Assembly: GCA_018652925.1 (NCBI GenBank)
Contig: JABIBH010000114.1
Coordinates: 1 to 5,215, forward strand
Source of the DNA: a bacterium
GTDB taxonomy: Bacteria > Krumholzibacteriota > Krumholzibacteriia > LZORAL124-64-63
Length of the DNA stretch: 5,215 bases
Reading direction: 5' to 3'
The translations under genes were made by a program, and so were the position numbers. This document shows positions 1-5,215 of the stretch, in pieces (the first letter of the stretch is position 1; each line of letters starts with the position of its first letter). Below the pieces are notes generated by a model that ran no database searches, was not told where the DNA came from, and was given only the letters and a program-made list of their open reading frames with translations.

Positions 1-209
1 CCCTGGTAACTACTGATTGCAATTGCATCGGCATCTTCTTGTAATGCTGCACGAACAATGTCGGGAACTGACCTATTGTGCCCAAGGTGAATAACTTCGT
101 TTCCAGATTTCTGAAGAAGCCTGCGAATGATATTTATCGACGCGTCGTGGCCATCGAATAAAGAAGCAGCTGTAACAAATCTTAGCGGAATTGTCTGAAC
201 GGTGGACAT
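1..209 (-). CDS. icmF: Fused isobutyryl-CoA mutase (IcmF-like), N-terminal fragment
   Basis: The reverse strand reads ATG at 209 and stays open to the window edge, giving 69 codons of the N-terminus; the rest lies outside. The fragment is a cobalamin-binding (B12) domain. [15 protein letters not shown] carries the D-x-H motif (D19, H21) whose histidine is the lower axial cobalt ligand in base-off/His-on mutases. It is followed by [11 protein letters not shown] (about residues 38-48) and AIAISSYQG at the edge. The LFDGHDAS / HLGHNRS / ISSYQG combination is what I know from IcmF, in which a B12 domain, a MeaB-like G-protein chaperone and the mutase domain form one chain; it differs from the GLDGHDRG form of methylmalonyl-CoA mutase and stand-alone IcmB. 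Members interconvert isobutyryl- and n-butyryl-CoA, and some act on isovaleryl/pivalyl-CoA. The fusion is inferred, because only this domain is visible. The gene is transcribed away from the acyl-CoA synthetase. Start choice is backed by a GGAGG ribosome binding site four bases upstream. Confidence 0.8.
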   Translation of the reverse strand, partial: MSTVQTIPLRFVTAASLFDGHDASINIIRRLLQKSGNEVIHLGHNRSVPDIVRAALQEDADAIAISSYQ

Positions 210-213
210 GCAG

Positions 214-218
214 CCTCC
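214..218 (-). promoter_or_regulatory. Ribosome binding site of the icmF-like gene
   Basis: The reverse strand reads GGAGG here (CTGGAGG if extended to 220), followed by four bases (CTGC) and the ATG at 209. It is a near-perfect Shine-Dalgarno match at slightly short spacing and fixes the start of the truncated gene. Confidence 0.75.
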
Positions 219-251
219 AGAGTGCTGTCTAAAGTTTCTATTTCATTTGCC

Positions 252-281
252 ACTATAACAGCCAGATAGTTGCAAAGTCCA
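252..281 (-). promoter_or_regulatory. Candidate promoter of the icmF-like gene
   Basis: On the reverse strand TGGACT (281-276, 4/6 match to TTGACA) lies 18 bp before TATAGT (257-252, 5/6 match to TATAAT). Transcription would begin near 245, giving a leader of about 35 bases to the ATG at 209. The -10 is good and the -35 mediocre. Nothing in the leader resembles a cobalamin riboswitch. Confidence 0.35.
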
Positions 282-290
282 GCAGATGGT

Positions 291-318
291 TGTCAATTTA
301 TGTAATGAACCGTTGACA
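291..318. repeat. Inverted repeat TGTCAA-N16-TTGACA in the divergent control region
   Basis: Two six-base arms, 291-296 and 313-318, are exact reverse complements separated by 16 bases. The right arm doubles as the -35 box of the acyl-CoA synthetase promoter. The repeat could be a regulator site covering divergent promoters, but six-base arms at this spacing can arise by chance in 150 bp of AT-rich DNA. Confidence 0.2.
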
Positions 319-342
319 TTTTATGCAACTTGCGGTTAGAAA
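313..342 (+). promoter_or_regulatory. Sigma70-type promoter of the acyl-CoA synthetase operon
   Basis: A perfect TTGACA (313-318) is followed after 18 bp by TAGAAA (337-342, 4/6 match to TATAAT). Transcription would start near 349-350, leaving about 38 bases of leader with a ribosome binding site before the ATG at 388. It would drive the synthetase and the overlapping CDF transporter gene as one message. Confidence 0.45.
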
Positions 343-375
343 TAGGTTAAATAAACAATGCTAATTCTTTCTTTT

Positions 376-381
376 CAGGAG
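376..381 (+). promoter_or_regulatory. Ribosome binding site that decides the synthetase start
   Basis: CAGGAG sits six bases before the ATG at 388, an optimal spacing. The upstream in-frame ATG at 358 has no purine-rich site before it, would lie only about ten bases after the predicted transcription start, and would add a ten-residue extension that encodes this ribosome binding site. Confidence 0.7.
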
Positions 382-387
382 CACATC

Positions 388-2175
388 ATGTCAATCGAAA
401 CGATTCCTCAGTTATTTTACAGTGCTGTCCGTGAACACAATCGACCAGATATGTTTATGTATAAAGGTGACGACGGCCAATATGTTGATGTCTCCAGTAA
501 TGAGATGTTGCGCAATGTAAGAGCAATTCGACTTGCTCTAAAATCTTTTGGAATTGAAAGCGGCGGAAAAGTTGCAATTCTTTCCGAAAACTGTCTCCAA
601 TGGGCAATAAGTGATTTGGCTATTCTTTCTCTTGGCGCTGCTGATGTACCAATCTATCCAACCGTTCTGGAAGACACTGTTGAATATATTTTGAATGACT
701 GTGAACCTTCTGCAATTTTTGTATCGACAGCTGAGCAGGCTCAAAAAGTTCATAATATTCGACAAAATCTACCATTCTTGAAAGACGTTTTCTCATTTGA
801 GCATGTAGATTTACCAGATGTTATGACATTTGACAGATTGCTTGAAATCGGCAACACAATTGCTTCTGAACAACCACAAGAACCAACTGACGATATCGGA
901 CCTGCAAAAAAAGATGACCTCTGTAGCATAATTTACACAAGCGGAACTACCGGTGACCCAAAAGGTGTAATGCTCTCACATTGGAACTTTGTCTGCAATG
1001 TGCTGATGGTTGACAAAGAGCTCGATTTCAGCGCAATGGGCAAAGGCCTTTCATTCCTGCCACTGTCTCATGTGTTGGAAAGAATGGGCGGATTCTACAC
1101 AATGATGTATGAGGGTATAGGTATTGCATATGCAGAAAGTGTAGAAACTGTTGCTGCAGATATGCAGATTGTCAAACCATCGATAATGGTTAGTGTTCCC
1201 CGTCTGTACGAAAAAATCTTTGATAAGGTCAATGCCAAAGCTATGTCTGGTAGCCCAATAAAGCGTAATATCTTTCTCTGGGCAAAAGCAAAAGGTCAGG
1301 AATGGGGCGGAAAAAAGCGAAGTGGCGAAGCAATTTCATGGTGGCTTGGATTCCAATATAAGATTGCTGATAAATTGGTCTTCTCAAAACTACGTGAAAA
1401 AACAGGTGGCAATCTCCAGCTGTTTATCTCTGGCGGTGCGCCTCTGTCTCCTCACATTCATGAGTTTTTCTATGCTGCAGGATTAATTGTGCTTGAAGGT
1501 TATGGGCTAACTGAAACCTCTCCTGTTGTTTCCTGCAATACTCTTGAGAACCTGCGCATTGGCAGTATTGGCAAGGTTATGAGCAACACTGAGATCAAGA
1601 TTGCCGACGATGGTGAAATTATGATCAAGGGCCCACAAGTGATGCTCGGTTATTACAATAATGCAGAAGCAACCAGAGAAGTTATGTGTGAAGATGGATG
1701 GTTTGCAAGTGGTGATATCGGTAAATTTGACGATGATGGTTACCTTTATATAACTGACCGTAAAAAGGATATCATCATCACTGCGAGTGGCAAAAACATA
1801 GCTCCACAGCCAATTGAGAACCTGTTCAAAAAGAACAAGTTTATCTCACAAATTGTTGTGGTCGGTGATCGAAAACCTTATCTGATAGCTCTGATTGTAC
1901 CAAACTTTGAAAACCTTGAAATGTGGGCAAAAAGCAAAGATCTGACATGGGGCAGCTTTACTGAATTAGTTGAATTGCCAGAAGTTGTCGATAAGCTTCA
2001 ACGCGGCTCTGACAGACACAATTCGCAACTTCCATCGTTCAACACTATTAAGAAGTTCAGTTTAATGACTGATGAATTCACTCTGGAATCTGGAGAGTTA
2101 ACTCCTACTCTGAAGGTCAAACGCAGAGTTATTCAGAAAAAATACAGTGCTATAATTGATGCACTATACGAGTAA
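388..2175 (+). CDS. Long-chain acyl-CoA synthetase (AMP-forming, FAA1/FadD15 type)
   Basis: This is a 595-residue adenylate-forming enzyme that activates a fatty acid with ATP and then CoA to give acyl-CoA, AMP and PPi. It is cytosolic or membrane-peripheral and feeds beta-oxidation or lipid synthesis. Visible motifs, numbered from the ATG at 388, are the phosphate loop YTSGTTGDPKG (183-193), LFISGGAPL (about 345-353), the adenine-pocket motif YGLTETSP (372-379), the ribose-binding aspartate in SGDIG (D443), the hinge segment TDRKKDIII (about 457-465) and the C-terminal LTPTLKVKR with the catalytic lysine K576. All are intact, and length matches the long-chain family rather than the shorter acetyl- or medium-chain enzymes. 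Chain-length preference cannot be read from sequence. An in-frame ATG at 358 would give 605 residues but is less likely. The stop (2173-2175) shares its last base with the next gene's ATG, so the two are probably co-transcribed and coupled. The divergent neighbour is an acyl-CoA mutase. Confidence 0.93.
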   Translation: MSIETIPQLFYSAVREHNRPDMFMYKGDDGQYVDVSSNEMLRNVRAIRLALKSFGIESGGKVAILSENCLQWAISDLAILSLGAADVPIYPTVLEDTVEYILNDCEPSAIFVSTAEQAQKVHNIRQNLPFLKDVFSFEHVDLPDVMTFDRLLEIGNTIASEQPQEPTDDIGPAKKDDLCSIIYTSGTTGDPKGVMLSHWNFVCNVLMVDKELDFSAMGKGLSFLPLSHVLERMGGFYTMMYEGIGIAYAESVETVAADMQIVKPSIMVSVPRLYEKIFDKVNAKAMSGSPIKRNIFLWAKAKGQEWGGKKRSGEAISWWLGFQYKIADKLVFSKLREKTGGNLQLFISGGAPLSPHIHEFFYAAGLIVLEGYGLTETSPVVSCNTLENLRIGSIGKVMSNTEIKIADDGEIMIKGPQVMLGYYNNAEATREVMCEDGWFASGDIGKFDDDGYLYITDRKKDIIITASGKNIAPQPIENLFKKNKFISQIVVVGDRKPYLIALIVPNFENLEMWAKSKDLTWGSFTELVELPEVVDKLQRGSDRHNSQLPSFNTIKKFSLMTDEFTLESGELTPTLKVKRRVIQKKYSAIIDALYE

Positions 2176-3053
2176 TGCACAGAGAGACTAATTATCTTCT
2201 ACGCCCGGTAGTCTGTACTGCTGTTGGGATGGTTGGCAACTTTCTGCTTACTATCGCAAAACTGACCATCGGCTTTTTGAGCGGCTCTGCCTCTCTGATT
2301 GCTGATGGCTTTCATTCTTTTTCCGACCTGGCTGGTGATGTCGGAGTAATAATTGCTTTGAAAGCCAGCTCTAGACCACCTGACAGGGACCACCCCTATG
2401 GCCATCACAATTATGAAACCCTGGGTGGAATGGCCGCTGCTTTACTGTTACTGGGCACAGGGTTTTTCCTGGCCAGAGATGCTGTAGTTAATTTCATTAA
2501 TCACGAACATTGCAATCCCACCTGGATTGCTTTCTATGCTGCAATTGGTTCTGTGATTATAAAAGAAGCTATGGCACGATATACAATTATTGCCGGGAAA
2601 ATTCATAATTCGCCTGCTTTACGTGCTAATGCAGCTCATCACAGAAGCGATGCACTTTCCTCAATTGCAGCTGCTGTTGGAATTGCAGGCACAATTGCAG
2701 GTTGGCACTTTATGGATGGACTTGCAGCTCTACTGATTTCTATCTTGATTCTAAAAATGGGTTGGGATCTGATTCAGGAAAACTCGCAAATTTTAATGGA
2801 TACAATGCCTTCGGAAGAGTTTATAGCTGAAGTCGCTGGATACGCAATGGAAGTTGATGGGGTTTTAGCTGTAAATTCACTGATTTTACGCCCCAAAGGG
2901 TCCATCTATCTTGGTGACATTTCTATTGCGGTTGATCCAGAACTTACGGTTACTGACGGGCATGAAATTGCTCATCAAGTTGAAGAACAGCTACAAACTC
3001 ACGAGCATTCACTTGGTGGAGTTATGGTTCACGTTGAACCACATATTAATTAG
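2175..3053 (+). CDS. Cation diffusion facilitator (CDF) metal/proton antiporter, probably zinc
   Basis: This 292-residue inner-membrane transporter has the CDF layout. Six helices lie at roughly 10-34, 40-62, 83-105, 117-135, 155-177 and 178-197, followed by a cytosolic C-terminal domain of about 90 residues. The transport site is HxxxD in helix 2 (H47, D51, within ADGFHSFSD) and HxxxD in helix 5 (H155, D159, within AHHRSDALSS). The loop after helix 2 carries D70-x-x-H73-x-x-x-H77 in DRDHPYGH, matching the second zinc site of YiiP. VHVEP near the end (H286, E288) sits where YiiP's cytosolic-domain ligands are. An H-D/H-D transport site is typical of zinc-selective members, whereas DxxxD pairs suggest Mn or Fe, so efflux of Zn(II) for protons is the best guess. 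The ATG overlaps the synthetase stop (TAATG), and no Shine-Dalgarno sequence precedes it, implying translation by reinitiation. Its 3' end overlaps the convergent peptidase gene by 8 bp. Confidence 0.92.
   Translation: MHRETNYLLRPVVCTAVGMVGNFLLTIAKLTIGFLSGSASLIADGFHSFSDLAGDVGVIIALKASSRPPDRDHPYGHHNYETLGGMAAALLLLGTGFFLARDAVVNFINHEHCNPTWIAFYAAIGSVIIKEAMARYTIIAGKIHNSPALRANAAHHRSDALSSIAAAVGIAGTIAGWHFMDGLAALLISILILKMGWDLIQENSQILMDTMPSEEFIAEVAGYAMEVDGVLAVNSLILRPKGSIYLGDISIAVDPELTVTDGHEIAHQVEEQLQTHEHSLGGVMVHVEPHIN
3025..3041. terminator. Weak candidate bidirectional hairpin at the convergent 3' ends
   Basis: TGGTTCA-CGT-TGAACCA is a perfect 7-bp stem with a 3-base loop, placed just inside the 3' end of the transporter gene where two convergent genes meet with no intergenic space. 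Only a short T run follows, about 16 bases further on the plus strand, and none on the minus strand, so it does not meet the usual intrinsic-terminator pattern. It also encodes the conserved VHVEP segment and may be coincidental. Confidence 0.2.
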
Positions 3054-4251
3054 GTCGTTTTCGTAAAGTAATATTAAAAGACTTTTCTTTTTCATCTCTT
3101 ATTACTACAACCTCTACCATCTCACCTTCAGAATGTTGTTGCAGCACTCTAGTAAGATCTCTGAGATTTGCAATAATATCTCCGTCAAATATTGTCAGAA
3201 CATCGCCACGGGTAAGACCAGATTCATCTGCCGGGCTACCGGGCATAACTCCTGAAAGCTTAACCCCGTCCACGCCCTCAACAAAGTCTGGAATAGTCCC
3301 AAGCCAAGCGCGCTTTTTACCTTTACCTGTCTGAGCTACTGGTTTGAGATCACTATTACGCTGGTAATCAAAATTCTCATTGTCTGTTAGTAACAATATC
3401 GTCATTTGCTCCACAAGTTTTGAAACCTTTGCCAAGCCTTGATATTCAATCAAGTCAGCAGTGTCTTCTGTAGAATGATATTGTGGATGAGGACCAGTAA
3501 AAAAGAACAGAACAGGTATTTCTATGGCATTAAAAGAAACATGATCACTTGCATCCCAACCACCATCGCTTAATTGAAGATCAAAGTTATACGCATCGTC
3601 CAAACCTTTGAGCATTGCCCTGAATCTTTCGCAACTACCAAGCCCACCAACATACAATCTGTCGTCTCGCAGGCGGCCAACTGAATCTACGTTTATCATT
3701 GCCACAATTTTGTGGTCTACTACCGGATTTGATGCCAAATATGATGACCCAAGTAAACCGATTTCTTCACCTGCGAAAAATACAACCAGGAGCGATCGAT
3801 GTGGGCTATTCAGGTTTGTAAGATTACCAATAATTTGCAAAACCGAAACAACTCCAGAGGCATTATCTTCAGCACCGTTATAGACGCCAGAAACTTCATT
3901 ATTGTCTTTATATGCAAGTCCCAGATGGTCGTAATGTGCACCGATAAGAACAATTTCATTTGCCAAATCCCCAGAACCAGGAATCCAGCCAAGAACATTG
4001 CGTCCTTGCAAATTGGCAAACCCTTCTCCATACAAGGGAAAATCCTGGAATCTATTCTCCATTCCTGGAACCAGTTTGATATTTTGAGTATCCATCCAGT
4101 TTGCTATAGAATCTGCAGCAACCAGAGCTGATTTTGTGCCGTTACCCCTGCCTTGTAACTGATCACTGGCTAAAGCTTCGAGAGCAGTTTCCATATCGAA
4201 AGCTTGTACATTTAAAGCAAGTAAAAGCAAGAACATCGTGGTTCGTAACAT
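3046..4251 (-). CDS. Exported M28 family zinc metallopeptidase with C-terminal PDZ domain
   Basis: This is a 401-residue predicted secreted aminopeptidase-like enzyme. MLRTTMFLLLLALNVQA is a signal peptide, probably cut after A17; there is no lipobox cysteine, so a soluble periplasmic or secreted protein is expected. The M28 domain (about 80-300) keeps the full di-zinc set: H106 and D108 in GAHYDHLG, bridging D129 in GAEDNASG, catalytic E162 and ligand E163 in FAGEEIG, D189 in INVDSVG, and H259 in YHSTEDT. A lysine-rich linker (about 297-312) leads to an HtrA-like PDZ domain (about 313-401) with GVMPGSPADESGL and RGDVLTIFDG, which probably binds peptide tails or restricts substrates. No PA domain is seen. 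Substrate is unknown; M28 also includes glutaminyl cyclases, though the aminopeptidase reading fits better. A longer frame from a TTG at 4272 would run through the ribosome binding site, so ATG 4251 is chosen. The 3' end overlaps the CDF gene by 8 bp in convergent orientation. Confidence 0.9.
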   Translation of the reverse strand: MLRTTMFLLLLALNVQAFDMETALEALASDQLQGRGNGTKSALVAADSIANWMDTQNIKLVPGMENRFQDFPLYGEGFANLQGRNVLGWIPGSGDLANEIVLIGAHYDHLGLAYKDNNEVSGVYNGAEDNASGVVSVLQIIGNLTNLNSPHRSLLVVFFAGEEIGLLGSSYLASNPVVDHKIVAMINVDSVGRLRDDRLYVGGLGSCERFRAMLKGLDDAYNFDLQLSDGGWDASDHVSFNAIEIPVLFFFTGPHPQYHSTEDTADLIEYQGLAKVSKLVEQMTILLLTDNENFDYQRNSDLKPVAQTGKGKKRAWLGTIPDFVEGVDGVKLSGVMPGSPADESGLTRGDVLTIFDGDIIANLRDLTRVLQQHSEGEMVEVVVIRDEKEKSFNITLRKRPN

Positions 4252-4260
4252 TAAATGTCT

Positions 4261-4265
4261 CTCCT
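4261..4265 (-). promoter_or_regulatory. Ribosome binding site that decides the peptidase start
   Basis: The reverse strand reads AGGAG, within AGAGGAGAGA, nine bases before the ATG at 4251. The longer frame from TTG 4272 would encode this site as Pro-Glu-Glu-Arg and put charged residues before the signal peptide, so the ATG is preferred. Confidence 0.7.
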
Positions 4266-4295
4266 CTGGCAATCATCCAACCTCTGAGCTATAAT
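4266..4295 (+). promoter_or_regulatory. Promoter of the tRNA nucleotidyltransferase gene
   Basis: A perfect TATAAT (4290-4295) lies 18 bp after CTGGCA (4266-4271, 4/6 match to TTGACA). Transcription would start near 4302, about 30 bases before the GTG at 4334. The -35 box overlaps the 5' leader of the divergent peptidase gene, next to its ribosome binding site. I could not identify a convincing minus-strand promoter for the peptidase in this 82-bp gap. Confidence 0.5.
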
Positions 4296-4319
4296 CAAAT
4301 CAACAGTAACGCCCGAAAC

Positions 4320-4324
4320 AAGGA
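4320..4324 (+). promoter_or_regulatory. Ribosome binding site for the GTG start at 4334
   Basis: AAGGA is followed by nine bases and then GTG. The frame is closed by TAA at 4307-4309, and there is no in-frame ATG before the conserved nucleotidyltransferase motif, so this site supports GTG initiation. Confidence 0.6.
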
Positions 4325-4333
4325 ACGGCAATA

Positions 4334-5215
4334 GTGACATATCCCGAATTACCACCAAAAGCTGCAACCGCTGTAAGTGTGATAGCGACTCTCTCAGATG
4401 CAAATTTTACTGCTCATCTGGTTGGCGGTGCTGTTCGAGATTTATTATTGGGGCTGCCTGCAGGTGATTTTGACGTAGCAACAAATGCTACCCCTGAGCA
4501 AGTTGCAGAGTTGTTTTCAAAAACGTATTTTGTTGGCGCTGCATTCGGTGTGACTCTGGTCAATATCGATGGAGAAAGCATTGAAGTTGCCACATGGCGG
4601 ACTGAAAGTTCTTACAAAGATGGTCGCCACCCTGACAATGTCTCTTATAGTGACAATCTTGATGATGATGCTGCACGTAGGGATTTTACCGTCAATGCCC
4701 TTTACCTTGACTCAATTAATAAGATAATTATCGATCCCGTTAATGGATTGGCTGACATAGAATTAAAAGTGCTGCGTGCTGTTGGTAATCCTGATCACAG
4801 ATTCAGTGAAGATGGTTTGCGCCTGCTTAGGGGAGCAAGACTTTCCGCTGTTTGTGGGCTGACGGTTTGCAAAGAAACAGAAGCAGGAATGAAAAAAAAC
4901 TGCAAAATGATTGATGCTGTAAGTGGAGAGCGAATTGGCATCGAACTTACCAAGCTTCTCACTGGGCCAAAACCCAACACGGGATTGGAATTACTAAAAA
5001 GAACTGATGTACTTGAACATATTATTCCTGAGTTATTACAGCTCGTTGATTTACCTCAACCAGCCAATTTCCACCCTGAAGGATGTGTTTGGACTCACAC
5101 AATGCTTGCTCTTGAATCCTTGAATGAGCCCACTCCGGCATTAGCTTTTGCAACTCTGTTCCACGATATAGGGAAACCGGATACAATTACTGAAAAAAAC
5201 AGAATAAGATTCAAC
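4334..5215 (+). CDS. cca: CCA-type tRNA nucleotidyltransferase with HD domain, 3'-truncated by the window
   Basis: The frame is open for 294 codons to the right edge. The protein is a class II template-independent nucleotidyltransferase that adds or repairs the 3' CCA end of tRNA in the cytosol. Motif A is LVGGAVRDLLLG (29-40) with catalytic D45 and D47 in DFDVATNA. The flexible-loop region (about 89-108, SSYKDGRHPDNV) is present. Motif B is ARRDFTVNAL (114-123), then DPVNGLADI (134-142), and motif D is SEDGLRLLRGAR (158-169), whose E159, D160 and R163 form the amino-acid template for the incoming nucleotide. An HD phosphohydrolase domain begins near 247 (HPEG, H255) and has H277-D278 in LFHDIGKP just before the edge. 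The bacterial poly(A) polymerase signature after the catalytic aspartates is absent: VGAAFGVTLV replaces the basic GRRF-type pattern. Whether it adds CCA or only the final A cannot be settled here. GTG at 4334 is chosen because of its ribosome binding site. Confidence 0.9.
   Translation, partial: MTYPELPPKAATAVSVIATLSDANFTAHLVGGAVRDLLLGLPAGDFDVATNATPEQVAELFSKTYFVGAAFGVTLVNIDGESIEVATWRTESSYKDGRHPDNVSYSDNLDDDAARRDFTVNALYLDSINKIIIDPVNGLADIELKVLRAVGNPDHRFSEDGLRLLRGARLSAVCGLTVCKETEAGMKKNCKMIDAVSGERIGIELTKLLTGPKPNTGLELLKRTDVLEHIIPELLQLVDLPQPANFHPEGCVWTHTMLALESLNEPTPALAFATLFHDIGKPDTITEKNRIRFN

Noticed and set aside
18..27. Ten-base perfect palindrome TGCAATTGCA
   Set aside because: It lies in coding sequence of the icmF-like gene, encoding the small-residue run around IAI; no partner copies were seen, so it is most likely coincidental.
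210..250. Possible cobalamin riboswitch before the B12-dependent mutase
   Set aside because: The leader is only about 35 bases from the predicted start of transcription, and no B12-box-like sequence is visible in the intergenic region; a cobalamin riboswitch needs far more space.
268..330. Inverted AGTTGCA / TGCAACT pair (268-274 and 324-330) in the divergent control region
   Set aside because: A seven-base pair of this kind is expected by chance about once in a 150-bp stretch, and the arms are about 50 bases apart, too far for a single operator.
358..387. Upstream ATG extending the acyl-CoA synthetase by ten residues
   Set aside because: It has no ribosome binding site, would begin almost at the predicted transcription start, and would place the CAGGAG site inside the coding sequence.
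538..765. 75-codon minus-strand open frame inside the acyl-CoA synthetase gene
   Set aside because: It lies wholly inside a strongly conserved coding region in another frame, shows no family features, and is a shadow of the real gene.
2199..2408. 69-codon minus-strand open frame inside the CDF gene
   Set aside because: It is antisense to conserved transmembrane segments, has no recognisable domain, and no independent support.
2663..2700. Three copies of AATTGCAG at 2663, 2681 and 2693
   Set aside because: The spacings (18 and 12) keep the reading frame, and the copies encode Ile-Ala-rich turns of transmembrane helix 5, so composition of the helix explains them.
3608..4131. Two overlapping plus-strand frames (3608-3883 and 3799-4131) and a minus-strand out-of-frame one (3810-4031) within the peptidase gene
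   Set aside because: All cross the M28 catalytic region, whose ligands are intact in the peptidase frame; their translations look like random low-information sequence.
4134..4334. 66-codon plus-strand frame across the peptidase start and the divergent gap
   Set aside because: It is antisense to the signal peptide region, has no credible start context, and ends where the tRNA nucleotidyltransferase begins.
4795..4980. 61-codon minus-strand frame inside the tRNA nucleotidyltransferase gene
   Set aside because: It is antisense to conserved motif D and the following helical region, and has no features of its own.

Overview
The window reads as an ordinary, densely packed, AT-leaning bacterial chromosome segment from a heterotroph. 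It carries five protein-coding genes, two of them cut by the window edges, and no RNA genes, mobile elements, CRISPR arrays or prophage genes that I can see. The organism has a cell envelope into which it exports a signal-peptide-bearing metallopeptidase. It also has B12-dependent acyl-CoA chemistry and a one-polypeptide class II CCA-type tRNA nucleotidyltransferase with an HD domain. I cannot fix the phylum by eye. An uncultured, possibly aquatic Gram-negative lineage is a guess and nothing more.

Layout. Positions 1-209 (minus) hold the first 69 codons of a fused isobutyryl-CoA mutase (icmF-like), covering its cobalamin-binding domain. A 178-bp divergent control region (210-387) separates it from a two-gene plus-strand unit. 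That unit is a long-chain acyl-CoA synthetase (388-2175) followed by a cation diffusion facilitator (CDF) transporter (2175-3053), whose start codon shares one base with the preceding stop. The transporter converges on, and overlaps by 8 bp, a minus-strand exported M28 metallopeptidase with a C-terminal PDZ domain (3046-4251). An 82-bp divergent promoter region (4252-4333) then leads into a GTG-initiated tRNA nucleotidyltransferase (4334 to the right edge). There is no gene-free stretch longer than about 180 bp.

How the genes may fit together. The acyl-CoA synthetase and the divergent mutase both act on acyl-CoAs (activation and carbon-skeleton isomerisation), so shared control is plausible but unproven. 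The CDF exporter has an H-D/H-D transport site that favours zinc and is translationally coupled to the synthetase. Its convergent neighbour is a predicted di-zinc peptidase of the periplasm, so a zinc-supply link is conceivable but speculative. The tRNA enzyme is housekeeping and probably unrelated.

Start sites were adjusted from the longest open frames. The synthetase starts at 388 and the peptidase at 4251, where the longer frames would begin upstream of, and swallow, the ribosome binding sites. I did not find an undescribed biological system here. The points most worth a second look are the TAATG-coupled synthetase/transporter pair, the overlapping convergent 3' ends with a hairpin, the divergent acyl-CoA control region, and the nucleotide specificity of the tRNA enzyme.
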